Assembly (NCBI GenBank): GCA_025464585.1
Contig: JAODGL010000026.1
Location: forward strand, 1-27,375
Direction: 5' to 3'
DNA: 27,375 nt
Source of the DNA: Methanosarcinales archaeon
GTDB taxonomy: Archaea > Halobacteriota > Syntropharchaeia > Alkanophagales > Methanospirareceae
The position numbers were made by a program, and so were the translations under genes. Of the stretch, positions 1-7,672 are shown piece after piece. Position 1 is the first letter of the stretch. Each line of letters opens with the position of its first letter. The notes beneath the pieces were generated by a model. The model was not told where the DNA came from, made no database searches, and saw only the letters and a program-made list of their open reading frames with translations.

Positions 1-823
1 GTATGCTCTTAAAATTCCGTAGCACTATTCTTGAAGCTGCAATCGTTTTGAGCACGTCCACAGGATTCGTCTTCTCTTCGACGAGCCCCAACGCGTTGAG
101 TTCGGTGTTCTCCGGATAGAAAAGAAGAGGGATGAAGGAGACAAAACCACCTGTTTTTTCCTGTAACTTCCAGAGCTTGTACAGGTGTAAAGCGCGGTGT
201 TCTGGTTTTTCAATATGCCCGAAGAGCATCGTGGCATTGCTTTTTATCCCGATACTATGGGCTATTTCCATTATCCTGAGCCATTCTTCCGCTTTTACCT
301 TGTTCGGGCAGATAACTTCTCGTATCTCATTAGCCAGAATCTCCGCTCCACCTCCTGGCATTGCGCACAGTCCGACATCCTTCAACCGCGAGAGTACTTC
401 TTCAATACTTATTCCCTCGACCCGCGAAAGGAAGTGTATTTCAGTTGCGGTCAACGCTTTGATAATCACGTGTGGAAATCTCCTCTTTATCTGCCCGAAA
501 AGCGCCTCGAAGTATCCCAGGTTCATCTCCGGATTGAGTGAGCCGACGATATGAAGCTCCGTAGCACCTGTTTTTATCGCTTCTGCAACTTTTTCCAGCA
601 CCTCCTCAATACTCATAAAATACGCATCGCTATTTCCCGCATCCCGGTAGAAAGCGCAAAGAGGACATCTTGAAACGCATATATTCGTGTAGTTTATATG
701 CCTGTTAATGACGAACGTTACGATGTTTCCGTTCCTCCGATTGATGGAATCTGCCAGCTCCCCAAGTTCATGGATGTCAAGTTCAAAAAGTTCTTCTATC
801 TTTTTCGGTGTCCATTCCTCCAT
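1..823 (-). CDS. mqnE: Aminofutalosine synthase-like radical SAM enzyme (MqnE), C-terminus off window
   Basis: The frame is open from the ATG at 823 to the window edge (274 codons). Visible are the radical SAM cluster motif CVSRCPLC (CX3CX2C) near residue 50, HIVGSLNP, MPGGGAEI and SNATMLFGH. In the MqnE/MqnC/CofH superfamily the pattern HIVGxLNP plus NATMLFGH fits MqnE best. MqnE joins a SAM-derived adenosyl radical to a chorismate-derived enolpyruvyl benzoate to make aminofutalosine, the second step of futalosine-type menaquinone synthesis. About 90 residues of the usual C-terminus are missing only because the window ends. The gene is divergent from the TPR/cdh cluster. CofH (F420) or MqnC are the alternatives; family membership is sure, the exact reaction less so. 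Confidence 0.72.
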   Translation of the reverse strand, partial: MEEWTPKKIEELFELDIHELGELADSINRRNGNIVTFVINRHINYTNICVSRCPLCAFYRDAGNSDAYFMSIEEVLEKVAEAIKTGATELHIVGSLNPEMNLGYFEALFGQIKRRFPHVIIKALTATEIHFLSRVEGISIEEVLSRLKDVGLCAMPGGGAEILANEIREVICPNKVKAEEWLRIMEIAHSIGIKSNATMLFGHIEKPEHRALHLYKLWKLQEKTGGFVSFIPLLFYPENTELNALGLVEEKTNPVDVLKTIAASRIVLRNFKSI

Positions 824-859
824 TTCTATTTTTCATCTCTTCTTACCCCGCATAGCATG

Positions 860-870
860 ATAAATATATT
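860..870 (-). promoter_or_regulatory. Putative TATA box of the mqnE-like gene
   Basis: On the minus strand an AT stretch reading AATATATTTA lies about 40 bases before the ATG at 823, in the 226-base divergent gap to the TPR gene. It suits an archaeal TATA element with a short leader. Seen by eye only. Confidence 0.35.
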
Positions 871-913
871 CTTTTGTGTTCATATCCAATAGTGACTCTA
901 ACATGTCACGAAG

Positions 914-1030
914 ATGCCGAAATACGAATACATCAGGGCAAATCGTTCACAAAAAAATAAAGTAAAATCGAAAAGGTTAAAAATTAAAAGACCGATAGAT
1001 ATTACGATTAAGAAGTTGTACAGAATATAA
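914..1030 (+). CDS. Possible 38-aa basic small protein
   Basis: A short open frame (ATG 914, TAA 1028-1030) begins MPKYEYIRA and is followed by many Lys/Arg residues. Its first seven codons resemble the start MSKYEHIGA of the winged-helix gene at 2299, so it could be a decayed copy of that start rather than a gene. There is no clear ribosome binding site. It ends 20 bases before the TPR gene. No function assigned. Confidence 0.22.
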   Translation: MPKYEYIRANRSQKNKVKSKRLKIKRPIDITIKKLYRI

Positions 1031-1050
1031 ACAGGAATGGAGGGGAGAAG

Positions 1051-2289
1051 ATGCCAAAACCAAAAAAGAAGCAAAAAATTGAGGATACGGATGCGTGGAT
1101 GGCGGCGGAGTTAGATTATATAGATATGGTCTCAACCAATAGAATGCCGCTATTACGGGGACCGATAGTGGGAGAAGAGAAAATCGAATGGTTAGAGGAA
1201 ATCGTCGAGGAGTGTCCGGAATATTACCCCGCATTGTTCGATTTGGGGTCAGAAAATATAAAGAGCGGGAATGACGAAGCAGGTAAGGAATACATAGACA
1301 GGGGTCTGCAATCGCTACGGGAGCATTTTTCACGCAGTGATTTGATAGATGCGTATTACAAGACCTGCGAGTTCATGGAATATTACCTCCGGTTTGAACT
1401 CGCACTGGAATACTACAACCAACTGCTGGAAATCGAGAAAGATAAGAAGAAACCATGGGTTTATGACAGCATTGCTAATTGTTACGCCTGTTTGAACGAT
1501 ACAGAGAAGGCAATTGAGTTTCAACAGAGGGCTATCGAGTCAGTCTCGAAACCAAACTGTAAATTCTACTCGAACATGGGCTGGCTGGAGATGATTCGGG
1601 GAAATATAGAGGAAGCAGGGAAAGCCCTGAAGAAAGCAGTTGAACTGGATAAAAATGATGAGATTGCGAAGACCAATTACGAAATCTATAAAACGCTGAT
1701 AAAGAGCAAAAAGATGCATAATTGGGACGATTATTTATTACGAGAAGTGGATTACGAGAAGCTCAATGATTTGGAGGAAGAGGAGGACGAATGGGACGAA
1801 TACGAAAAGTCTGTGGTTGATTACAACCAATCAAGAATGGATGCTTTTAGAAGACATTTATTGCAGAATCCAAAGTACAGTGCAGGCGAGAGGTATGACA
1901 TCCTGTTCAGTCTCTGGTACATCTTCGATCTTGTTTTTGATGCTTATGACGATGGCTACTTCCTGTACGACGATATAGACGTAATAACAGATCATTTTGA
2001 ACGTATTATGCACAAATTCATATTCAAGACCGGGGACATTGACGACGAGATTTTTGACGGTGTATATGTTGCGCTGTTGGAGTTCTACAAGTTTCTCCGC
2101 GATCACAAACTGGTGGAGCGGGGAGCGTTTAAAGAGCTAAAAGAGGAAATGAAACGGTTGAAACCAGAACTGAGGGAAAAGATGCATCGGTATAATGAAG
2201 TTCGGCACAATGACGATTACACGGAGGAGGAAAAAGAGCGAATTCGTGAGGAGCTGTTCGAGGGCGACCATGCATGGCCTACTTTATAA
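1051..2289 (+). CDS. TPR-repeat protein with C-terminal helical domain
   Basis: 412 aa, no signal peptide, so cytoplasmic. The start has a good ribosome binding site (GGAGGGGAG). Residues about 55-215 contain TPR-like helix pairs, for example YYPALFDLGSENIKSG, AIEFQQRAIE and GWLEMIRGNIEEAGKAL, which usually serve protein-protein contacts. After an acidic linker (EEEEDEWDEYE) a helical domain at about 250-400 has the features FDxxFDAYDDGYF and ALLEFYKFLRDHKLVE. This C-terminal domain resembles the product of the gene at 2979 in pattern (a Leu/Phe-rich block, DxxFxYDD, FxKFLRxxxF). The winged-helix gene follows after 9 bases, so the two are probably cotranscribed. The biological role is unknown; an adaptor or regulator of the downstream cluster is a guess. 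Confidence 0.8.
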   Translation: MPKPKKKQKIEDTDAWMAAELDYIDMVSTNRMPLLRGPIVGEEKIEWLEEIVEECPEYYPALFDLGSENIKSGNDEAGKEYIDRGLQSLREHFSRSDLIDAYYKTCEFMEYYLRFELALEYYNQLLEIEKDKKKPWVYDSIANCYACLNDTEKAIEFQQRAIESVSKPNCKFYSNMGWLEMIRGNIEEAGKALKKAVELDKNDEIAKTNYEIYKTLIKSKKMHNWDDYLLREVDYEKLNDLEEEEDEWDEYEKSVVDYNQSRMDAFRRHLLQNPKYSAGERYDILFSLWYIFDLVFDAYDDGYFLYDDIDVITDHFERIMHKFIFKTGDIDDEIFDGVYVALLEFYKFLRDHKLVERGAFKELKEEMKRLKPELREKMHRYNEVRHNDDYTEEEKERIREELFEGDHAWPTL

Positions 2290-2298
2290 TGAACAGGG

Positions 2299-2916
2299 AT
2301 GTCAAAATACGAACACATCGGGGCTGTTCTTGAATTTCTCATGAAAAAAGGACCGTCCAGCAAGTATGCCATATCGAAGGGTACTTCCGTTCCGTATCCA
2401 ACAGTCCTGAGGAAGCTTCCCGAGCTCGAAGCGGCATATATAATCCAGAAGGTTGGCGAAGGGAAGAGAGGCGCTGAGATTTACATGATGACACCCAAGG
2501 GCGCGCTGATCGCGTACTTCGGCGGACACGTGAAGGCATCAGAACTCTTCATTGCTTTGCCTGCTATCATGAAGCACGTTCATTTATCGCTGGATAAATT
2601 ACCTGTCGTCAGTAATCCACTGGGCTTCATCCTTGCGGAACTTCCATTTAAGCTCGCACGATTGGAAGACCTGAAAGTAGAGGAGGCGGTAAGCATTTTA
2701 GGTGCGATTCTCGTCTGGAAACATGATGAATGGTATCACGAAATAGAGAAGAAAAAACTCAAGGGAATCTTAACCTGGGAGGAGAACTATCAGATCCTAA
2801 GGCTACTGATCGCTGGTTCCATCAACACGCTCCGAAAGATGAGTGAACAGGCGATGAGATTGAGCAAACGAGCTGATGAATTTTTATTGGAAATAGAGGA
2901 GCTGAGGGGGCGTTGA
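2299..2916 (+). CDS. Winged-helix DNA-binding protein
   Basis: 205 aa. Residues 1-75 look like a winged helix-turn-helix: a first helix (HIGAVLEFLMKKG), then SSKYAISKGTSVPYPTVLRK as helix-turn-helix, and a wing (GEGKRGAEIYMMTPKGA). The remaining 130 residues are helical without a recognisable ligand-binding fold, ending in a coiled-coil-like stretch (MRLSKRADEFLLEIEEL). It starts 9 bases after the TPR gene and precedes the promoter of the cdh cluster, so a local transcription regulator is plausible. Target and effector are unknown. Confidence 0.72.
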   Translation: MSKYEHIGAVLEFLMKKGPSSKYAISKGTSVPYPTVLRKLPELEAAYIIQKVGEGKRGAEIYMMTPKGALIAYFGGHVKASELFIALPAIMKHVHLSLDKLPVVSNPLGFILAELPFKLARLEDLKVEEAVSILGAILVWKHDEWYHEIEKKKLKGILTWEENYQILRLLIAGSINTLRKMSEQAMRLSKRADEFLLEIEELRGR

Positions 2917-2923
2917 GAAAAAG

Positions 2924-2935
2924 TTATTTATATAC
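2924..2935 (+). promoter_or_regulatory. Putative TATA box for the 2979-cdhA-cdhB-frhB unit
   Basis: TTATTTATATAC, 8 bases after the winged-helix stop and 44 bases before the ATG at 2979. Placement predicts a transcript with a leader of about 20 nt carrying GGGATAAG before the ATG. It is the only clear AT-rich promoter ahead of cdhA. Confidence 0.5.
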
Positions 2936-2978
2936 ATCTGAAGATAAAGATGAATAAGTTTGCGGGATAAGGGATAAG

Positions 2979-3476
2979 ATGAAAAAGATAAAGAGCGAAC
3001 ATTTCGAATGCATCAAGGAAGATAATTCAGAAGAGGAGTATGACAAACAGTGGAAGAGGTCAAAAATAATTTTCGATCAGTTTTATGAGTATTTGAAGGG
3101 CAAAGGACTAAAAGAGAGCACTGCGGGCAAGCGAGCTGACCTGGCAGCGTACTTTGTAATGGATTATCTATTTGTCTATGACGATGCATTGAGTATTCTG
3201 GAAGTTTCTGGTGATACAATCAGGACATTTTTGGGTAATTGGTATATTAGGAAGTTTTTGAATCCCAGAATGTCCGATATCAAATCGTTTCTTAGAGCTA
3301 TCTCCGATTTCTTTACGTTTATCAGGAATGAAGGTTTTATCTCGGATGAAGATTTGGAGGAGATAAAGGAGGTGTGCAAAGATGTCGGATGGTTTGAGAT
3401 GCGGCTTCGGACTTATTTTGCCGCGGAGGGCGATGAATTTTATGAATGGATAAGAGTATATGATTATGATTGGTAA
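2979..3476 (+). CDS. Helical protein leading the cdh operon; domain shared with the upstream TPR protein
   Basis: 165 aa, soluble, mostly helical, acidic C-terminus. Residues about 25-150 carry FDQFYEYLKGKGLKESTAGK and FLRAISDFFTFIRNEGFIS. The layout recalls SAM-like N-terminal domains of tyrosine recombinases, but no catalytic domain follows. It also matches in pattern the C-terminal domain of the TPR protein at 1051-2289. The stop is 9 bases before the cdhA start and no promoter lies between, so it should be cotranscribed with cdhA. Its role is unknown; chaperone, regulator or coincidental passenger are all open. Confidence 0.65.
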   Translation: MKKIKSEHFECIKEDNSEEEYDKQWKRSKIIFDQFYEYLKGKGLKESTAGKRADLAAYFVMDYLFVYDDALSILEVSGDTIRTFLGNWYIRKFLNPRMSDIKSFLRAISDFFTFIRNEGFISDEDLEEIKEVCKDVGWFEMRLRTYFAAEGDEFYEWIRVYDYDW

Positions 3477-3485
3477 AAAGGGAAG

Positions 3486-5879
3486 ATGGAAGAGCTAAAA
3501 AAGGGAGGGATTTTCAACATCTCTGACCTGAGAAATGTGCGGATAAGCATAGGGGAGATAGTAGAAGAAGAGGAAGAATGGGAGCCTATGGGTCCACATC
3601 CGATGCCGGGGATAGCAACGCTTCGAAACTGGGACTTCATGCTTTTGAACCGATACAAGCCTTTTTACGCGCCGTTATGTGACATGTGCTGTCTTTGCAC
3701 GTATGGTAAATGTGACCTTACAGGGAACAAAAAAGGAGCATGTGGAATAAGGATGGATGCGCAACACGGGAGAATCGTTCTGCTTGCTTGTTTGGTGGGG
3801 TGTAGTGCGCATTGTGGACATGGAAGGCACATGCTTCATGAAATGATAAAGAAGTTTGGCGGTGATGTCCCAATAGATTTCGGACCGGAGGTGGACGTGG
3901 AAGCGCCGCTTACGAGATTGGTATGTGGTATAAAACCAAAGACGATAAGAGATTACGAGAAAGTATTCGATTACATCGAGGAGCAGATAGTTCAGTTAGC
4001 AGACGCACTTCATACAGGTCAGGAGGGCTCGTACAGGGACTTCGAGTCGAAAGCGCTCCACATGGGTATGCTGGATTCGCTGGGCAAAGAAGCTGCCGAT
4101 ATCATTCAGATTGCATCTTATGGAATGCCCACGAGTTATGAAGGAGGTGGACCAGATGTTCCGCTGGTGGACGTAGGTATAGGGACAATAGACACGACTA
4201 AACCTGTTGTACTTGTTATAGGACATAATGTGCCACCTGCTGCGGATATAGGTGACTACTTAACGGAAAACGGACTTGAAGACAGGGTTGAACTTGCAGG
4301 AATCTGCTGCACGTCCATTGACACCACGCGAGTGTACAAAAAAGCGAAGATAGCAGCCGCGCTTGGAAGACAGCTGCGTGTGATACGGATGGGAATTGCG
4401 GATGTCGTTGTGGTAGATGAGCAGTGCATCCGTGCAGACATACTGGAACTTTGTCAGCGCGTTCATTCTCCCCTGATAGTAACGAACGACAAAGCAATGC
4501 ATGGTCTGGTGGATAGGACTGATGATAATCCGGATAAAATAGTGGATGATTTGGTGAGTGGACGCGCCCCTGGAGTCGTAATACTTGATCCTGAGCAGGT
4601 GGGTGAGGTAGCAGTGAAGACCGTAATTCAAATGGATAAGAAGAGGAAAGGGTTAAAACTGATTCTCAGTGATGAAGAATTCAAATATTACGTAAATGAT
4701 TGCATACAATGTGGGAATTGCACACTTGCATGTCCTAACGGTCTTCGTATTGGTGAAGCGAATCAAAGTGCTACATCGGGAGATATAAAACCGCTTGCCG
4801 GGTTGTTCGACCTCTGTGTTGGCTGTGGCAGATGTGAGCAGGTTTGCAAGAAGCATATCCCAATAGTGGATGTGATAACAAAAGCAGCATATCCGCAGGT
4901 AAAAGAGGAGAAAGGACGGATGCGAATAGGTCGTGGCCCTGTTTGGGACAGTGAGATAAGAGATGTGGGTGCTCCTATTGTATTAGGGACTATTCCAGGC
5001 ATCATTGCCCCGATAGGCTGTGGAAATTACCCAAACGGGACTAAGGATGCATGGCTTATCGTGAAGGAATTCGCGGAACGGAATTATATAGTTACGCTGA
5101 CGGGGTGCATGGCGATTGATGCTGCGCTCTGGAAGGATGAAGAAGGGAAAACGGTATACGAGCAGCATCACGGCAGATTTGACGCCGGTGGTGTTCTCAA
5201 CATAGGCTCTTGTGTTTCCAATGCGCACATACATGATGCGGCAATAAAAGTAGCGAGTATATTCGCAGGGAGACCTCTGCGGGGGAATTACGAGGAAATA
5301 GCAGATTACATCTTAAGTCGTGTGGGTGCATGTGGTGTTGCATGGGGGGCAATGTCACAGAAGGCAGCTTCGATCGCCACGGGGTTCAATAGACTGGGTA
5401 TTCCCGCAGTGGTAGGTCCTCATGGTGCGAAATACCGGCGGGCTTTCCTCGGTCGCCCTGACTTAAAAGACGATTGGAAGCTGATAGATGCTACCGATGG
5501 TTCAGAGATTTATTTCGAGCCGGGACCACAACATTTGCTCGTAGCGTGTGAAACGGTAGAAGAGGCGTTACCGATGATAGCAAAACTTTGTTTTCGACCA
5601 TCTGATACAGACCGCGGGCGTTCTATAAAACTAACGCACTATATTGACCTCAGCTTGAAGTATCTCAATGCATATCCCCCGGACTGGCATCTCTTCGTCC
5701 GGACTGCCACTGACCTGCCTATTGCCAATAAGAACGAATTGCTAAAGAAGCTGGAGGATGAGCATGACTGGGAGATAGATTGGAAGATGAAGAGGATAAA
5801 GGAAGGACCAATAAGGGGATACGACCCTTCATTTAACCCGACCAATTTGAGAAGATTGATAAGGGAGAAGAAGAAATAA
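3486..5879 (+). CDS. cdhA: CO dehydrogenase/acetyl-CoA synthase complex, alpha subunit
   Basis: 797 aa, the usual size for archaeal CdhA. It interconverts CO and CO2 at a Ni-Fe-S C-cluster within the ACDS complex and passes electrons through Fe-S clusters. Cluster motifs are visible in order: CCLCTYGKCDL and CLVGCSAHCGHGRH near the N-terminus (B/D clusters and shared ligands), two ferredoxin-type motifs CIQCGNCTLACP and CVGCGRCEQVC in the middle (about 400-460), then GCGNYPNG, GSCVSNAHIHDA and GACGVAWGAMSQKAAS, which hold C-cluster ligands. Start chosen for GGGAAG just before the ATG. cdhB follows after 12 bases. The cdhC, cdhD and cdhE genes are not in this window, so the acetyl-CoA synthase part must be elsewhere if present. 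Confidence 0.97.
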   Translation: MEELKKGGIFNISDLRNVRISIGEIVEEEEEWEPMGPHPMPGIATLRNWDFMLLNRYKPFYAPLCDMCCLCTYGKCDLTGNKKGACGIRMDAQHGRIVLLACLVGCSAHCGHGRHMLHEMIKKFGGDVPIDFGPEVDVEAPLTRLVCGIKPKTIRDYEKVFDYIEEQIVQLADALHTGQEGSYRDFESKALHMGMLDSLGKEAADIIQIASYGMPTSYEGGGPDVPLVDVGIGTIDTTKPVVLVIGHNVPPAADIGDYLTENGLEDRVELAGICCTSIDTTRVYKKAKIAAALGRQLRVIRMGIADVVVVDEQCIRADILELCQRVHSPLIVTNDKAMHGLVDRTDDNPDKIVDDLVSGRAPGVVILDPEQVGEVAVKTVIQMDKKRKGLKLILSDEEFKYYVNDCIQCGNCTLACPNGLRIGEANQSATSGDIKPLAGLFDLCVGCGRCEQVCKKHIPIVDVITKAAYPQVKEEKGRMRIGRGPVWDSEIRDVGAPIVLGTIPGIIAPIGCGNYPNGTKDAWLIVKEFAERNYIVTLTGCMAIDAALWKDEEGKTVYEQHHGRFDAGGVLNIGSCVSNAHIHDAAIKVASIFAGRPLRGNYEEIADYILSRVGACGVAWGAMSQKAASIATGFNRLGIPAVVGPHGAKYRRAFLGRPDLKDDWKLIDATDGSEIYFEPGPQHLLVACETVEEALPMIAKLCFRPSDTDRGRSIKLTHYIDLSLKYLNAYPPDWHLFVRTATDLPIANKNELLKKLEDEHDWEIDWKMKRIKEGPIRGYDPSFNPTNLRRLIREKKK

Positions 5880-5891
5880 GGGAGTAGAAAG

Positions 5892-6428
5892 ATGGGAATG
5901 GAGATACCTTTTGACGTGGCTAATATCCCGGGTCCTGAAATGGGAGAGGTTGCGCCGCCAGAAGTGATAGGGAGTTATATATCAAGTGCGAAGCGACCTT
6001 TGCTCGTGGTGGGCTCGGAGATACTGCGCGATGATTTCTTTTTAGAGACCGCGATAGAAATGGGAAGGAAGGGAGTACCAATCGCGGCAACAGGACACAG
6101 CATAAGAGGTTTTGTAGAGAAAGAATACACGGAGAACGTGAGCTATTACAACCTGCACGAGCTTACCAATTGCTTAAGAGACCCAGGCTGGAAGGGCTTA
6201 GATGGCAAGGGGAATTACGATTTCGTGATATTCTTTGGCGTCGTCTATTATTACGCATCGCAAATGCTGTCCTGCATAAAGAATTTCGCAATTGACCCTT
6301 TGATTCGTGCTGTTTCTATTGATAGATATTATCATCCCCAGGCGAGGATGAGTTTTATGAACATCTCGCCGGAAATGGAAGAGGGGTATAAGGATATGCT
6401 GAACAGGCTGGTAAGTAGTATAAAGTAA
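5892..6428 (+). CDS. cdhB: CO dehydrogenase/acetyl-CoA synthase complex, epsilon subunit
   Basis: 178 aa, normal for CdhB. The N-terminal signature NIPGPEMGEVAPPEVIGSYI and KRPLLVVGSEIL are typical of the epsilon subunit, which binds CdhA in an alpha2-epsilon2 unit and has a DHS-like (deoxyhypusine synthase/transhydrogenase-like) fold suggested to take part in flavin or electron exchange. A ribosome binding site (GGGAGTAGAAAG) precedes the ATG. Located 12 bases after cdhA and 16 bases before the F420-type flavoprotein gene, consistent with one operon. Confidence 0.95.
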   Translation: MGMEIPFDVANIPGPEMGEVAPPEVIGSYISSAKRPLLVVGSEILRDDFFLETAIEMGRKGVPIAATGHSIRGFVEKEYTENVSYYNLHELTNCLRDPGWKGLDGKGNYDFVIFFGVVYYYASQMLSCIKNFAIDPLIRAVSIDRYYHPQARMSFMNISPEMEEGYKDMLNRLVSSIK

Positions 6429-6444
6429 AGAAGGGGTAAAAGCC

Positions 6445-7563
6445 ATGGTAAAACAGAAAGGGAACATAATGGATTTGGAAGCGGAGGTGATATATAACGG
6501 TCTGTGCTGCTACTGCGGGACTTGTGGTGCCTTTTGTAAAGAATACATAACCTACGAGCACGAGATACCAGTAACGAAGAAGAAGTGCTATGAGATATAC
6601 GGTGCGTGTTATGATTTCTGTCCAAGGACGAGCTTCGCTCCTTTTGTGGTTGAAAGGGCGGTGTTTGGTGCGACAAGGACAGATAACCTATTGGGATACT
6701 ATAAAGGAGACATTTTAACCGCAAGAGCAACAGATGAAGGCATAAGAGGGAAGGCGCAGGATGGCGGGGTTGTATCCGCATTACTCGTGAGCTTACTTGA
6801 ACATGATGAGATAGACGCCGCGGTAGTATCGAAGACACCTGATAATTGGGAGCCCGAGCCGTTTGTTGCAACGAAGAGGGAGGATATATTAGCTGCTGCG
6901 GGCTCGAAATATACGCAATGTCCTTCGGTATCCGGTGTTGGAGACGCTTTTGAGCAGGGCTATAAACGAGTCGCACTCGTTGGATTGCCATGCCATATAC
7001 AGGGCATGAGGAAAGTTCAATTGTCAACGAGATTCGATGTCGGTGCTGACAGGGTGAAGATACTGATTGGTCTCTTATGCTCTGAAACTTTTGATATGGA
7101 AATGCTAAAAAATAAGTTAAAGGAGCTGGGCACGAGCATAGAAGAGGTAGAGAAGTTCAACATAAAGAGAGGTAGCTTTATCGTTTATACGAAAGCAGGT
7201 AAGGAGATAAAGACGCCGATAAAGAAGATGCGTGATTGCGTGCGTGATGCGTGCAACTACTGCTATGATTTTGCGGCTGAGTTCGCCGATGTATCGGTAG
7301 GCTCCATAGGTTCCGAACTGGGGTGGTCAACCGTGATAATGAGGAGCGATGCAGGAGAGGACCTGGTGAAAAGAGCGGAAGAGGAAGGAGTGATAGAAGT
7401 GAAGAAGCTTACAGAGAAGCAAATAGAGGAAGTAAGAAACCTGGCATCGTATAAGAAGCGTGGGAACTTGAAGAACATTTATGATAAGACGGACCTAGTT
7501 AGAATTCTGAATATGCTGGTGGAGCCGGAGATGCTGGAACAATTCCTGGGTGTGAAGCAATAA
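6445..7563 (+). CDS. Coenzyme F420 hydrogenase/dehydrogenase beta-subunit-like protein (FrhB family)
   Basis: 372 aa. FrhB-family proteins bind FAD and an Fe-S cluster and pass hydride between F420 and a partner enzyme. Seen: an N-terminal Cys-rich region (CCYCGTCGAFC, then CYEIYGACYDFCP), the FrhB N-domain (GGVVSALLVSLLEHDEIDAA), GSKYTQCPSV, LPCHIQGMRK, and the C-domain with IGLLCSETF and MRDCVRDACNYCYDFAAEFADVSVGS. No hydrogenase large or small subunit lies nearby. The position directly after cdhAB suggests it couples CODH to F420; ferredoxin is the usual CODH partner, so this would be an F420-CODH link. The family is firm; the partner is inferred from order. A second start at residue 9 (MDLEAEV) is possible. 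Confidence 0.88.
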   Translation: MVKQKGNIMDLEAEVIYNGLCCYCGTCGAFCKEYITYEHEIPVTKKKCYEIYGACYDFCPRTSFAPFVVERAVFGATRTDNLLGYYKGDILTARATDEGIRGKAQDGGVVSALLVSLLEHDEIDAAVVSKTPDNWEPEPFVATKREDILAAAGSKYTQCPSVSGVGDAFEQGYKRVALVGLPCHIQGMRKVQLSTRFDVGADRVKILIGLLCSETFDMEMLKNKLKELGTSIEEVEKFNIKRGSFIVYTKAGKEIKTPIKKMRDCVRDACNYCYDFAAEFADVSVGSIGSELGWSTVIMRSDAGEDLVKRAEEEGVIEVKKLTEKQIEEVRNLASYKKRGNLKNIYDKTDLVRILNMLVEPEMLEQFLGVKQ

Positions 7564-7590
7564 AACTAAAAACAAGCCCTTAGCAAGTCT

Positions 7591-7650
7591 GTTTTGAGCT
7601 TTGGGATTGGGTATTGTTTGGTATTTGTGATTTGGAGTTTGGAAATTAAG
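7591..7650. repeat. T/G-rich low-complexity stretch between convergent genes
   Basis: On the plus strand the gap between frhB-like and cobQ stop codons is a run of TTTGGGATTGGGTATT- and GTTTGGTATTTGTGATT-like words. It has near-repeats of TTTGG with few cytosines. It carries no ORF. It could be a dispersed simple repeat or part of a convergent transcription-termination zone. Confidence 0.45.
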
Positions 7651-7672
7651 TCCACTGGATATTGAGCAAATA

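Noticed and set aside
132..554. Plus-strand frames opposite the mqnE-like gene
   Set aside because: They are antisense to a well-recognised radical SAM frame and have no family features.
2979..3476. Integrase/recombinase gene before cdhA
   Set aside because: It recalls the N-terminal SAM-like domain only; no catalytic domain or Arg/His/Tyr residues follow.
6332..7027. 231-codon minus-strand frame opposite cdhB/frhB-like
   Set aside because: Antisense to two clear genes; low-complexity Ser/Leu/Pro-rich translation typical of a shadow frame.
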